Shown here piece after piece: positions 17,112 through 25,582 of a DNA stretch of 64,000 bases (positions are counted from its first letter, which is position 1; each line of letters starts with the position of its first letter). Made by a program: the position numbers and the translations under genes. Source of the DNA: UBA11986 sp031402435 (GTDB lineage Bacteria > Bacteroidota > Ignavibacteria > UBA10030 > UBA6906); the NCBI GenBank assembly GCA_031402435.1, contig JANNSJ010000049.1:1-64000 (forward strand). The letters are read 5' to 3'. Under the pieces are notes generated by a model. It ran no database searches. It was not told the DNA's origin and saw nothing but the letters and a program-made list of their open reading frames with translations.

Positions 17112-18020
17112 TCATCCTACTATCACTGCCAGGGCTTTCGAAAGCACATCAATCTGTAACATCGTGATATCCGTTCCCAATATTTCTCCGTCAGCGTGAA
17201 CGCACACGCCACTGCTTGCCACAATAAGAATACTTCTGCCTTTTTCAAACTTGACGTGAGAACTGGTTCGGTGACTCCCTTTCATGACGGCAGGCATCAC
17301 GGCAAGAATCCTCGGTATTGAGAGTTCTTCGATCAAACAAACATCAAGCTCTCCGTCATCCGCCTTCGCCTCGGGGGTCAGATAAAACCCACCACCAGCA
17401 CACACACCATTACCCACGGCTATGAGCAAGTACTTTGAATTTGTTTTCCGGCCATCGATGGATACTGAGAAATCCGGAGACCTGTAACGCCCCAGCGTTT
17501 GAAACACGGCCAGGAGATACACTAGTGTTCCCGACACGTATGAAATATGTCTTGCTCTTTCTGCAACAGCTGCGTCAAAGCCGACACCTAACCCATTAAC
17601 AAAGAACGAAGGTGAAGAGTTGCCCCAATTGGGACTTTCATTTCTACGAACATCCACCCTGCCAACATCGATAAGAGAAGTCTTGCCTAGAAACAAACAT
17701 GACACTGATTGTTCCAAGTCCTTTGGTAAACCTATAGACTTGATAAAATCGTTTCCGGAACCAATTGGAATAACACCAAGTGTTTTCTCGGTTCCGATAA
17801 TGCCATTCGCTACTTCGTGAACAGTCCCATCGCCCCCTACAGCGACGACAATCTCAGATGAAGAATGCTTCGCCAATTCAGTAGCATCGCCCTGCCGGGT
17901 CGTCTCAACAAACTCGAAATCCGACGTTCTGGATTTGATGGCCCGGTAGATATTCTCTTTGAGCTTTCCACCGGAGCCTTTGCCTGCGTTGGGATTGAGA
18001 ATGAATGTAAATCGGCTCAA
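17112..18020 (-). CDS. Diacylglycerol kinase family lipid kinase (YegS-like)
   Basis: 302 residues with the DAGK catalytic signature: FILNPNAGKGSGGKL at the N-terminus, VAVGGDGTVHEVANGI with the nucleotide-binding GGDGT, and LGVIPIGSGNDFIKSIGLP. The C-terminal half has AVGNGVCAGGGFYLTPEAKADDGELDVCLIE, characteristic of the YegS/BmrU/sphingosine-kinase group. It phosphorylates a lipid hydroxyl on the inner membrane; the exact lipid is unknown. The ATG overlaps the dapF stop by 4 bp and the stop abuts the Rieske gene. Confidence 0.92.
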   Translation of the reverse strand: MSRFTFILNPNAGKGSGGKLKENIYRAIKSRTSDFEFVETTRQGDATELAKHSSSEIVVAVGGDGTVHEVANGIIGTEKTLGVIPIGSGNDFIKSIGLPKDLEQSVSCLFLGKTSLIDVGRVDVRRNESPNWGNSSPSFFVNGLGVGFDAAVAERARHISYVSGTLVYLLAVFQTLGRYRSPDFSVSIDGRKTNSKYLLIAVGNGVCAGGGFYLTPEAKADDGELDVCLIEELSIPRILAVMPAVMKGSHRTSSHVKFEKGRSILIVASSGVCVHADGEILGTDITMLQIDVLSKALAVIVG

Positions 18021-18877
18021 GATCTGCTACTATCCATGAGATCTACGATTGTCTTTGTCGTATCGTTATACAGCAGCTTGCCGGTAAAGATCATATGAGC
18101 GCTTCCTTCAAGGGTTGGAGATGTTATTTTCCCCCCACTCGATGTAGCGCTTACCTTCAACAACTCTCCACTCCGGACGTGAATGGAAATCGGGAATGTC
18201 AATCCTCGCAACTGATGTGAAACGATCCCAGCCGCAACCGAGCCAGTACCACACGCGAGTGTCTCTGCTTCAACACCGCGCTCATACGTACGCAGTCGTA
18301 TGCTGTCGTTGCCCGTGATCTGGACAAAGTTTGCATTTGTACCTTCAGGGGAAAAGGCCGGAGCAAAACGGATTGATCTGCCTACACGATCGACCTCAAC
18401 TGTTTCCACGTCATCGACAAACTCAACGAAATGGGGAGAACCGGTATTGATGAAAAAGCCATGATGAACCTCTTGTCCAACGTCAACTTCAACGTTGCGT
18501 TTGAGATCAAGCGGTTCTGTCATTCTCAAGCTGACCGCATTCGGAAGAATCTGCGCCTGGTAAATGAAATCCAATGCCTCAAAGGACATGGCGCGTGGCG
18601 CTATCCCATTCACAAAAGCATAACGCGCTATACACCGCCCGCCATTTCCACACATTCCCCCATAACTTCCATCGGAGTTATAATACTGCATCGTAAAGTC
18701 GGCACGGAGGCTCTGCTGCAGCAACAGAAGGCCATCTGCGCCGACGCCAAAATAACGGGAGCATATTCGCCTGGCAAACTCGGACTTGTCAACAGGAAGG
18801 ACATTATTCATGTCGTCGACAATGACGAAATCATTGCCAGCCCCGGAGGTTTTTGTAAAAACAACTTCGTGGATCAT
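18017..18877 (-). CDS. dapF: Diaminopimelate epimerase
   Basis: 286 residues from the ATG at 18877, beginning MIHEVVFTKTSGAGNDFVIVD; the frame extends 19 more residues upstream without family match. Both catalytic cysteines are present: MCGNGGRCIARYA and ETLACGTGSVAAG. It interconverts LL- and meso-diaminopimelate for lysine and peptidoglycan. It is the first gene of the run dapF, lipid kinase, Rieske, cytochrome b, and lies just downstream of the tmRNA terminator. Confidence 0.96.
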   Translation of the reverse strand: MIHEVVFTKTSGAGNDFVIVDDMNNVLPVDKSEFARRICSRYFGVGADGLLLLQQSLRADFTMQYYNSDGSYGGMCGNGGRCIARYAFVNGIAPRAMSFEALDFIYQAQILPNAVSLRMTEPLDLKRNVEVDVGQEVHHGFFINTGSPHFVEFVDDVETVEVDRVGRSIRFAPAFSPEGTNANFVQITGNDSIRLRTYERGVEAETLACGTGSVAAGIVSHQLRGLTFPISIHVRSGELLKVSATSSGGKITSPTLEGSAHMIFTGKLLYNDTTKTIVDLMDSSRS

Positions 18878-18934
18878 AGCCTGTAGATAGCAAGTTTCTT
18901 TGTAACTATCAAGGTTATCACATCCCAAAAACAA

Positions 18935-18964
18935 GAAAGCTCTCGAACCGACCCGAGAGCTTTC
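18935..18964 (-). terminator. Rho-independent terminator of the tmRNA gene
   Basis: GAAAGCTCTCG pairs perfectly with CGAGAGCTTTC (11-bp stem, 8-base loop). Reading in the minus direction it is followed by TTGTTTTTGGG. It starts 5 bases after the 3' end of tmRNA. Confidence 0.88.
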
Positions 18965-18968
18965 GTTG

Positions 18969-19342
18969 TGGAGATGGCGGGAGTCGAACCCGCGTCCGAA
19001 GAGAGAACCATCAAAGCCACTACATACATAGTCTGTCTTTTGAGCTTCACTCCGCTATATCCAACAGACAGGACAACCGCAGAGCAACCCCAATCTTCCC
19101 GTTGCCGGGTTCAGAACACGCTGTCGGGGAGCGCATGTTCCTAGCCTGCCTGAAGTCGGCGCCCCTTTGAGACCCAGCAGGCGAGATCTCTCGAGACGGG
19201 CTAGTTAACTATTCTATTAGTTAAGCAGCCAGTGCGTAGTTGTAGTCTGCACTTAGTGTTTTTCCGTTTTATTAACGTGCAACTCGGAGAGCACGGTATG
19301 CGTCTCAGACCATCCCTTCCCCGTCGAATCCAAGTCATCCCC
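18969..19342 (-). ncRNA. ssrA: Transfer-messenger RNA (tmRNA)
   Basis: About 374 nt. The 5' end GGGGATGACTTGGATTCGAC and the 3' end GGGTTCGACTCCCGCCATCT plus CCA-like discriminator form the tRNA-like domain: GGGGATG pairs with CATCTCC (7 bp, one G-U). The 3' CCA is not encoded (CAA follows the discriminator A). The tag-reading frame lies at 19221-19250: after UAAGU the resume codon GCA opens a peptide ADYNYALAA followed by a UAA stop, with a second stop frame beyond. The ALAA end is the usual ClpXP degron. tmRNA with SmpB frees stalled ribosomes. Confidence 0.95.
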
Positions 19343-19350
19343 TCACATTC

Positions 19351-19379
19351 AATCTAATGAACTTGTGGTGCATATTCAA
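19351..19379 (-). promoter_or_regulatory. Sigma-70-type promoter of ssrA
   Basis: On the minus strand TTGAAT, a 17-bp spacer and TAGATT lie 8 bases before the first G of the mature tmRNA. Four of six bases match consensus in each box and the spacing to the RNA end is right. Confidence 0.7.
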
Positions 19380-19391
19380 CTCAACACCCTT

Positions 19392-20258
19392 CTACTCAGT
19401 AGGGTAGTTCATCATGAGTGATTTTTTCAAGTATTCAAAGGCCTCCTTGGGTGAATCAAGGAATTTGAACAATTTCAAATCACTTCTGGCAACAACGCCA
19501 TGGGCAACCATCTGCTCCCAATCAATGATCTTATTCCAATATTCTGATCCGTAGATTACCACAGTCATTTTCTTTTTGATCTTTTCTGTCTGAAGCAACG
19601 TAAGTATTTCCATCAACTCGTCCAGCGTGCCAAACCCGCCCGGGAACACCACCAACGCCTTTGCAAGGTATGCAAACCAGAATTTCCTTAGAAAGAAGTA
19701 GTGAAACTCCAGGCTAAGACCCTTTGTGATATAGCGATTGGCAAATTGCTCGAATGGAAGACTTATGTTCATCCCAATCGACTTGCCTTTGGCTTTAAAA
19801 GCGCCCTTATTCGCCGCTTCCATAATACCCGGACCGCCACCCGAGCAAACAATGAATCTGTTCGATTGCTTCAAAGTCTTGGACCATTCAGTAAGCAGTC
19901 TGGCAAGCTCTACCGTGTCCTCATAGTATTTCGACATTGAGAGCGCCACCTTTGCATCATGCAGCTTCCGCGTGTGCAATGGCGATGGCTTCCTGGAACT
20001 TCGGATCGTTGCCTCAATCTGTTTGAAATTGAGGCGAGCCTCTGTTTTGGACTTGATACGAGCCGATCCAAAGAAGACTATTGTATCCTTGACCCGATGC
20101 CGGCGAAACCGGTGCTGGGGTTCGAGGAACTCGCTGAGTATTCGAACAACCCTGCCATCGGGACTGGTTAGAAACTCAACGTTCTTATATGACCTTATGG
20201 GCTTTTCAATTTTCTTCATAAGCATTGTATTAAGATGAGAATGAATACCCTTAATCAC
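19392..20258 (-). CDS. LOG family (lysine decarboxylase-like) protein
   Basis: 288 residues, with the LOG/TIGR00730 Rossmann-like core: FFGSARIKSK, SGGGPGIMEAANKGA and the diagnostic PGGFGTLDELMEILTLLQT. Members with the PGGxGTxxE motif hydrolyse nucleoside 5'-monophosphates to base and ribose phosphate. The protein carries about 50 extra N-terminal residues and an internal insertion, placing it in the longer bacterial subgroup. A GTG start at 20258 overlaps the stop of the upstream gene (GTGA), although ATGs at 20225 and 20219 are possible. Confidence 0.88.
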   Translation of the reverse strand: MIKGIHSHLNTMLMKKIEKPIRSYKNVEFLTSPDGRVVRILSEFLEPQHRFRRHRVKDTIVFFGSARIKSKTEARLNFKQIEATIRSSRKPSPLHTRKLHDAKVALSMSKYYEDTVELARLLTEWSKTLKQSNRFIVCSGGGPGIMEAANKGAFKAKGKSIGMNISLPFEQFANRYITKGLSLEFHYFFLRKFWFAYLAKALVVFPGGFGTLDELMEILTLLQTEKIKKKMTVVIYGSEYWNKIIDWEQMVAHGVVARSDLKLFKFLDSPKEAFEYLKKSLMMNYPTE

Positions 20259-21106
20259 AGTAGTCCATAGTACTTATCAATTGTCCTATCGACTTGAATA
20301 CCCGGCATGATAATGCCTCTGCTCTTGAGATGTCCCAACGCCCTGAAGATCTCCTGCTTTTCCCATTTGAAGAGCTTTTGTATGGATGCGACAGTTCCGA
20401 CAAGCTGGTTCTCAAAATATTTATGCAGGATCTTTTCCCTTGCGTGGTCCTCCGAGATTTTGCGCGCCCGTAGCGTTTCCTTTGGAAATCGGCGGAGAAC
20501 AATGTCCCACTCAAATGAAAACGGGTCGTAATGCTCCGCAACCTTAACAATAAACATTTTCCTCTGCAACTCTGCAATGGCCTTATCGAACTCCTTCCTG
20601 TCTGATTTGGTGTGCAGACCGGATGCGAGTTTAAGACCTTTTGTAATTTGAGGTGAGCTATCAGAGAGGGCATCCATGATCGATTTTGCCGCCGGTGATA
20701 ATTTGCCTCCTGTAAATTCTCGAACATATTCGTCTGTCGAGCCGCTTCGGTGAGACAACGCGTAAAAATATGGAAAGTACTCCATCGACACCATGGTGGG
20801 GCGACTTTTCAGTAACTTGCCATAGTAGATTTTCTTTTCCGCGGGAAGAATGTTTTTCATCTCCCATACGAAACTAATATGTGGGTCATGATGCGTGTGC
20901 CGTGGCATCAAGGGGTTTCTTTGTCCGGTGGCAGCATGCCAAAGGCATGGAGACTCAGAATTTTCGGCTTTGAATGCAAAACAAAAGCCGACATGGTTGA
21001 CAAACTTGAGCGCTCCTTGCTTTGTTTTTACGGCCAGGTGTCTTGTTCGATGGTGAACCTTGTCGCGCCAAGCTTCAACCTCTTCGTGAGTATATGACAA
21101 TTTCAT
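20255..21106 (-). CDS. AlkZ-related (YcaQ-like) protein, probable winged-helix
   Basis: 283 residues. The features seen are MKLSYTHEEVEAWRDK, VNHVGFCFAFKAENSESPC, LWHAATGQRNPLMP followed by a TPHHDPHIS-type HTHHDPHISFVWEMKN, KIYYGKLLKSRPTMVSMEY and a C-terminal winged-helix-like part (TVASIQKLFKWEKQEIFRALGHLKSRG). I recall this pattern in proteins annotated as AlkZ-related, i.e. related to the interstrand cross-link DNA glycosylase family; the enzymatic activity is not established. Translation is coupled to the LOG gene, and its own start abuts the ygfZ stop at 21106. Confidence 0.55.
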   Translation of the reverse strand: MKLSYTHEEVEAWRDKVHHRTRHLAVKTKQGALKFVNHVGFCFAFKAENSESPCLWHAATGQRNPLMPRHTHHDPHISFVWEMKNILPAEKKIYYGKLLKSRPTMVSMEYFPYFYALSHRSGSTDEYVREFTGGKLSPAAKSIMDALSDSSPQITKGLKLASGLHTKSDRKEFDKAIAELQRKMFIVKVAEHYDPFSFEWDIVLRRFPKETLRARKISEDHAREKILHKYFENQLVGTVASIQKLFKWEKQEIFRALGHLKSRGIIMPGIQVDRTIDKYYGLL

Positions 21107-22143
21107 TATGCTCCCAAATCAAATGAGCTTACTACGACACCTTTGGCGCTAAAGGATTCACCTTGGACCTCAACCATATCGCCTACAGCTACTTTGTCTT
21201 TCTTTGCGACACCAAGTGCTGCGTATTCTCCCTTGTAAGGAATACCAGCAACACTAGTCAGAAGGCCTACCTGTTCCGAGTTGTAGAGTATCGGAGTCAA
21301 GATGTTTGATGTTGGCGTGTAACGATCGAGGCTTATCCCCACCAGTCTGCGTTGAACTTTTTGGTATGTATCCAGCCGGGCAATTACTTCTTGTCCAATG
21401 TAGCAACCTTTTGTGAAGCTAATGGCATGCCTGAGGTTGACTTCATACGGGTTGAATGATTCAATCAATTCTGTGGTTTCGCGTGGAATGCCGTGAATAA
21501 TCCGGTAGGATTCGCTGGCTGGTTGGCTTATCATCCTCAAGTTCACCCCTTCTGTTGGGGTGAATCCTTCTCTTATCTGTTGATCATACGCGGCTGGCAG
21601 AATGATGTTGATCGAATCGGTTTCAAACTCAAATCTGTGTTCTATGAAACCACCGACACCTTCGAACACAAGTTCACAAATCTCGTTTGACGGAGGTACC
21701 GGGAACATTGACCTGGCAGTCGCCACTGCTTCGGGACCGACAATAGAATACACTACAAGATCAGAGGTTATGATCTGAAGTTGAATGTCTTCCATGATTG
21801 TATATCTATCGATCCAATCCTTTAACGTACTCTCTTGGGCCGGGGAAGTAATCAAGAGTAACGAGGTGGGAAAAACAAGGACTCGGACGTAGTCGACAAT
21901 GCGTCCCTTGTCGGTTGTGAATACTGTACCTATCGAAGAATGAATTTTCAGATGGAGAATATCATTCGTTGAGAGCCGATGGAGCAGGTCCAATCTGTCT
22001 GCTCCAGTTACACGAATTTTTCCCACTGATGACTGGTCGATCACTACAGCATCAGTCAGCGCTGCGCTGACATCAGTACTTGATTCAGCATTAGCTGGCA
22101 AATGAGAAATGTGTTCCGTCTTGTCCACCTGGCAATCTGCCAA
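21106..22143 (-). CDS. ygfZ: YgfZ/GcvT folate-binding Fe-S protein
   Basis: 345 residues of the GcvT-like fold. The family fingerprint KGCYIGQEVIARLDTYQKVQRRLVG (K-G-C-Y-x-G-Q-E) holds the conserved Cys, and the N-terminal section has KIRVTGADRLDLLHRLSTND. YgfZ helps build or repair certain [4Fe-4S] clusters in a folate-dependent way. The start is uncertain: TTG at 22143 or GTG at 22128; the first 30 residues lack similarity. It starts only 16 bp after a strong terminator, so a promoter may lie in or near the tRNA gene. Confidence 0.88.
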   Translation of the reverse strand: MADCQVDKTEHISHLPANAESSTDVSAALTDAVVIDQSSVGKIRVTGADRLDLLHRLSTNDILHLKIHSSIGTVFTTDKGRIVDYVRVLVFPTSLLLITSPAQESTLKDWIDRYTIMEDIQLQIITSDLVVYSIVGPEAVATARSMFPVPPSNEICELVFEGVGGFIEHRFEFETDSINIILPAAYDQQIREGFTPTEGVNLRMISQPASESYRIIHGIPRETTELIESFNPYEVNLRHAISFTKGCYIGQEVIARLDTYQKVQRRLVGISLDRYTPTSNILTPILYNSEQVGLLTSVAGIPYKGEYAALGVAKKDKVAVGDMVEVQGESFSAKGVVVSSFDLGA

Positions 22144-22158
22144 TTAGATAAAAAAAGT

Positions 22159-22184
22159 AATGCCCAGGAAGTTACCCGGGCATT
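22159..22184 (-). terminator. Terminator after secG and tRNA-Lys
   Basis: AATGCCC...GGGCATT forms a stem (extended by inner GG/CC pairs) around AAGTTA. In the minus direction the stem is followed by ACTTTTTTTATC, a strong T-run. It ends the secG-tRNA unit. Confidence 0.85.
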
Positions 22185-22194
22185 GATTAGCTTG

Positions 22195-22267
22195 TGCACC
22201 CACCAGGACTCGAACCTGGAACCCACTGATTAAGAGTCAGTTGCTCTACCAATTGAGCCATGGGTGC
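22195..22267 (-). tRNA. tRNA-Lys (CTT)
   Basis: 73 nt cloverleaf. Acceptor GCACCCA pairs with TGGGTGC; the D-arm has the GCTCAATTGGTAGAGC shape; the anticodon stem ACTGA/TCAGT encloses CTCTTAA with anticodon CTT; the T-arm is CCAGG TTCGAGT CCTGG. The 3' CCA is not encoded. It begins 17 bp after secG and shares its terminator. Confidence 0.96.
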
Positions 22268-22283
22268 GCGAGTACGCTCTCTC

Positions 22284-22637
22284 CTACTTCCCACCAGGTG
22301 TGGGCGTTGGTTCTGGAGACTGAGCAGGTGGCAATTGGGGGGCACTACTTTGCTGTTGCTGAGTGGAGCCTTGGCCTTGTATTACGCTCTCACCGGCGCT
22401 ACCTCCTCTTGGCAAAAATGCAATGTTGATAAGCAAAGCTAGAACGCCAAAAACGACTGCCAGGATTTGCGTTGTGCGTGTCAGAAAGTCGGTTGTACGA
22501 CGTACGCCGAACATCATCCCAACCTGTCCGCCACCAAAAGTGCCTGCCAATCCGCCGCCCTTGCTTGATTGCATCAAGATCGCCACGATCAACAAAAAGC
22601 TGACAACAATCTCAACAATAATTAGAAACCAGAACAT
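22284..22637 (-). CDS. secG: Preprotein translocase subunit SecG
   Basis: 117 residues with the SecG design: a first helix MFWFLIIVEIVVSFLLIVAILMQ, the conserved cytosolic loop SSKGGGLAGTFGGGQVGMMFGVRRTTDFL, then a second helix TTQILAVVFGVLALLINIAF. A Pro/Gln-rich tail of about 40 residues (STQQQQSSAPQLPP...) is longer than in E. coli. SecG assists SecYE-SecA in export. tRNA-Lys follows. Confidence 0.95.
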   Translation of the reverse strand: MFWFLIIVEIVVSFLLIVAILMQSSKGGGLAGTFGGGQVGMMFGVRRTTDFLTRTTQILAVVFGVLALLINIAFLPRGGSAGESVIQGQGSTQQQQSSAPQLPPAQSPEPTPTPGGK

Positions 22638-22676
22638 TGCTCTATCCTTCGGTTAGTTGACTCAGAATCGTATGTC

Positions 22677-22705
22677 AAAATACGAATTTTTGTTTGACAA
22701 ATCAA
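22677..22705 (-). promoter_or_regulatory. Likely promoter of secG and tRNA-Lys
   Basis: TTGATT, a 17-bp spacer and TATTTT on the minus strand, about 40 bases ahead of the secG ATG. A second TTGACA lies just downstream, so the exact box is uncertain. Confidence 0.45.
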
Positions 22706-22714
22706 GCAGACAAG

Positions 22715-23365
22715 TTAAACATCGTAACCCCACGTTTTGAGTTGTTCACGCGAGATCGCTTGCCCGGTAGGGACACCCCCCAACCTTACCAATCTCTCAA
22801 CATATTTTCCAATCATATCAAATTCCAGATTCACCCGTGTTTTTGTTGCGTATGATGAGAAGACTGTATTCTCCATCGTATGCGGGATGATGGAGGTAGA
22901 AACCAGGTTTCTCTCAATCGAAGCTACAGTGAGACTCACTCCGTCAATTGCAATGGAACCCACGGAAATCACGTAGCGTTCAAACTCATCTGGAATTAAA
23001 AGTTTAAAAAGCCAACTCGTTTCCAAGGGCTCGATGGATTCTACATGACCTACACAGTCTACATGGCCGGAAACCAGGTGACCACCAAGACGGTCTCCAA
23101 GCTGCATTGCTAGCTCCAGGTTGACACGGTGTGCTCCCTTCAAATCGCCAAGTGTTGTCTTGAGCAGCGTTTCTTCCACGGCGATGACTGAAAATCGATT
23201 GCCGCCTTTGTGGACGACAGTCTGGCACACACCGTTGATTGACACGCTGTCGTTTACAGAAAGTTGCCGTGCGCTTTGGGGAGCTTCTACCGTAAGTTTT
23301 ACACCACCACCGATCTTCTGCACATCATAAACACTCCCAACTTCCTGTACAATGCCCGTGAACAC
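22715..23365 (-). CDS. ribE: Riboflavin synthase alpha chain
   Basis: 216 residues with two lumazine-binding halves. MFTGIVQEVGSVYDV opens the protein, with NDSVSINGVCQTVV, GGHLVSGHVDCVG, and in the second half VGSIAIDGVSLTVA and SIIPHTMENTVF. These are the FTGIV and GHVD hallmarks. It dismutates two 6,7-dimethyl-8-ribityllumazine molecules into riboflavin. It follows ribD by 6 bp. Confidence 0.95.
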   Translation of the reverse strand: MFTGIVQEVGSVYDVQKIGGGVKLTVEAPQSARQLSVNDSVSINGVCQTVVHKGGNRFSVIAVEETLLKTTLGDLKGAHRVNLELAMQLGDRLGGHLVSGHVDCVGHVESIEPLETSWLFKLLIPDEFERYVISVGSIAIDGVSLTVASIERNLVSTSIIPHTMENTVFSSYATKTRVNLEFDMIGKYVERLVRLGGVPTGQAISREQLKTWGYDV

Positions 23366-23371
23366 TTTAGG

Positions 23372-24463
23372 TTATCCCTTTCGATCAAATGTGAATTGCA
23401 AGAGAATATCTTTGCCAAGCCGCTGAGTGAAATCCGGAATACCCGATATTGTCAGTGGCCGACGAATTGCGGGAACACCTTCTCCAAATACTTGGGGAGA
23501 GATTAAAATGCTTAGGGTATCAACCGGACCATACTTCAGGAACTGGGTAAATACATCGCTTCCGCCTTCAACCAATATGGAAGCGATATTCATTTGATAA
23601 AGACAATCCATTACTCCATCGAGGTTAAATCTCTTATCTTTTGTTGTAATAGGAATTACGGTGACCCCATTTAATGTTATTTCTCTTCTCTTCTTCTCTT
23701 GCTTTGTGGCTTCCCGTTCATCCACAAATAGAATAACTCTTCGTGTTGCCGTTGTTTTCAAAACACGCGCATGAAGATCAATCGAAAAACTTCCGTCGAG
23801 AATTACAACTACCGGGCTCCTTCCTTTGACCAGTCTGGTCGTCAGTAACGGGTCATCGGCCTGAACGGTTCCGGCACCAACAAGAATGGCATCGTGCTCC
23901 ACCCTCCACGTATGCACCATCCTCTGCGCTTCTGACCCGGAGATTTGTGTTGAAGCCCCTTCGCGTAATGCAATTTTACCATCCAATGTCTGGGCAATCT
24001 TCACATGAACGAACGGACGCCTCTTTGTTATGTAGGTAATGAATGATCGATTGAGTTGTTCAGCTTCCTGCCGAAGCACTCCGGAGATAACCTTCACGCC
24101 GGATTTGCGGAGCTTCCGAATTCCCCTGCCGGAGACAAGAGGATTTGGATCCTTCATCGCCACGACAACTGTCGGAATTCGTGCCTCGGCAACGAAGTCT
24201 GCACACGGTGGAGTCTTACCGTGGTGAGAGCACGGCTCAAGATTTACGTACAGCGTTGTCTCTCGTGTGTTTCCCTTGTATGAGCGAAGACACTCGACTT
24301 CGGCGTGCGGACCACCAAACCGGCGATGCCATCCTTTTGCAACAATACGATTCTCTTTGACCAGTACCGCACCAACGAGCGGATTGGGGCTCACAGAGCC
24401 TTTCCCCTTTTGGGCCAGCCTGAAACACTCGGCCATGAATTGCTCGTGGTTTGTTCTACTCAT
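23372..24463 (-). CDS. ribD: Bifunctional riboflavin deaminase/reductase RibD
   Basis: 363 residues. The N-terminal cytidine-deaminase-like zinc domain has NPLVGAVLV, GPHAEVECL (HAE), and LEPCSHHGKTPPCAD (PCxxxGxxPPC). The C-terminal RibD reductase domain has FVHVKIAQTLDGKIA, GAGTVQADDPLLTTR and VEGGSDVFTQFL. It performs the second and third steps of the riboflavin pathway. It heads a ribD-ribE operon. No FMN riboswitch fold is visible in the 90-bp upstream spacer. Confidence 0.95.
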   Translation of the reverse strand: MSRTNHEQFMAECFRLAQKGKGSVSPNPLVGAVLVKENRIVAKGWHRRFGGPHAEVECLRSYKGNTRETTLYVNLEPCSHHGKTPPCADFVAEARIPTVVVAMKDPNPLVSGRGIRKLRKSGVKVISGVLRQEAEQLNRSFITYITKRRPFVHVKIAQTLDGKIALREGASTQISGSEAQRMVHTWRVEHDAILVGAGTVQADDPLLTTRLVKGRSPVVVILDGSFSIDLHARVLKTTATRRVILFVDEREATKQEKKRREITLNGVTVIPITTKDKRFNLDGVMDCLYQMNIASILVEGGSDVFTQFLKYGPVDTLSILISPQVFGEGVPAIRRPLTISGIPDFTQRLGKDILLQFTFDRKG

Positions 24464-24484
24464 CGTTTGTCTTCAAGTAGAAAA

Positions 24485-24523
24485 GACATCACGAGACTCC
24501 ATATGCAGCAGAGTCGTGATGTC
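24485..24523 (-). terminator. Terminator after the Gfo/Idh/MocA gene
   Basis: GACATCACGA(GA)CTC pairs with GAGTCGTGATGTC across an 11-base loop, with a two-base bulge. In the minus direction the stem runs into TTTTCT. It separates the dxs run from ribD. Confidence 0.75.
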
Positions 24524-24553
24524 CTTCAAGTGCTCATCAGCCTCAATACTGGA

Positions 24554-25558
24554 TTAGTTGACCGGTACTTCCTTGCCGGTGCGAACTGATTTGTAGACCG
24601 CTTCGACAATTTTCATGCGTTGCACTGCTTCGTCCGCTGTTGAGATCACCGGGTGGACATCCTTCACGGCGCCGAGGAAGTGCTTCAATTCATTCTCGTA
24701 GGAACGTTTGAACAGGTGTTGGTGTGCCTCCATCTTTGCCGGGGCAAGGTTCACAACATTGCCATGAAGCTCCTTGTTGATGCGGAGAGGGTTCAGGCTT
24801 GCCGTTCCATCTGTCCCAAAGATATTGCAGTAGTAGACATCGTCTGCCACGTGCATAGACCAGCTCACCTCAATGTTTATGAGTGATCCATTCTTCATGG
24901 TAATGTTGACACACGAAGTATCTTCGACCTGTTTGGTTGTATGATGGAAATTCGTTGCACTGACCCGTTTCGCATCGGGGTAGCCCATCATCCAAAAAGC
25001 CATATCAAGCATGACGATACCAAGATCAAGGAATACTCCGCCTCCGGATTTCTCCTTTTGGGTCAGCCATGCGTTGTCATTACTTTTCCTTCTAAGCCAC
25101 CCCACTTTTGTATAGAACACTTTGCCCAGTTCCTTCCCCTCCAGGAAGCTCTTGAGAATCATCGTATCCGGTCTGAACCGGTGATTCATCCCTACCATAA
25201 GCTTTCTTTTACTCTGCTTCACAGCCTCCGCGATGGCGACTGCCTCGTCATATTTGCGCGCAATGGGTTTTTCCACGAGAACATCCTTGCCAGCTTTCAA
25301 TGCAGCAATGGCAACGTCCTTGTGTGAATCCGTTGAAGTGGAGATGATCACCGCATCGATCTGCTCACTGTCCAGCATCTGCGCCACATCCGTGTAGAGT
25401 GATTTGATCCCAAACTTCTCCGCAACGAGCCGGCCGCGGGATTTGTCACGATCGCACACCGCAACAATTTCTGCCTCGGCGAGTTTACTAAGAATAGGAA
25501 GGTGAATGACCTGGGCCACCCACCCTAATCCAACAATCCCAAGCCTGACTTTTTCCAT
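24554..25558 (-). CDS. Gfo/Idh/MocA family oxidoreductase
   Basis: 334 residues. The N-terminal Rossmann domain begins VRLGIVGLGWVAQVIHLPIL, then VAVCDRDKSR and VDAVIISTSTDSHKDVAIAALKAGKDVLVEKPIA, with the catalytic EKP motif. The C-terminal alpha/beta domain has GGGVFLDLGIVMLDMAFWMMG. The family oxidises or reduces sugars, inositols and similar compounds with NAD(P); the substrate is not indicated. It lies 24 bp after dxs and is probably its operon partner. Confidence 0.88.
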   Translation of the reverse strand: MEKVRLGIVGLGWVAQVIHLPILSKLAEAEIVAVCDRDKSRGRLVAEKFGIKSLYTDVAQMLDSEQIDAVIISTSTDSHKDVAIAALKAGKDVLVEKPIARKYDEAVAIAEAVKQSKRKLMVGMNHRFRPDTMILKSFLEGKELGKVFYTKVGWLRRKSNDNAWLTQKEKSGGGVFLDLGIVMLDMAFWMMGYPDAKRVSATNFHHTTKQVEDTSCVNITMKNGSLINIEVSWSMHVADDVYYCNIFGTDGTASLNPLRINKELHGNVVNLAPAKMEAHQHLFKRSYENELKHFLGAVKDVHPVISTADEAVQRMKIVEAVYKSVRTGKEVPVN

Positions 25559-25582
25559 ACTAGAATAATTGAGATGACGATT

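Noticed and set aside
18878..18934. Upstream extension of dapF
   Set aside because: Nineteen residues without family match; DapF begins with the SGAGNDF segment near MIHEVVF at 18877.
19221..19250. Short peptide frame within the ssrA region
   Set aside because: It is the tag-reading frame of tmRNA, not a separate gene.
22715..24554. FMN riboswitch upstream of ribD
   Set aside because: Only about 90 bases separate ribD from the previous gene and they hold a terminator hairpin, not the conserved FMN aptamer.
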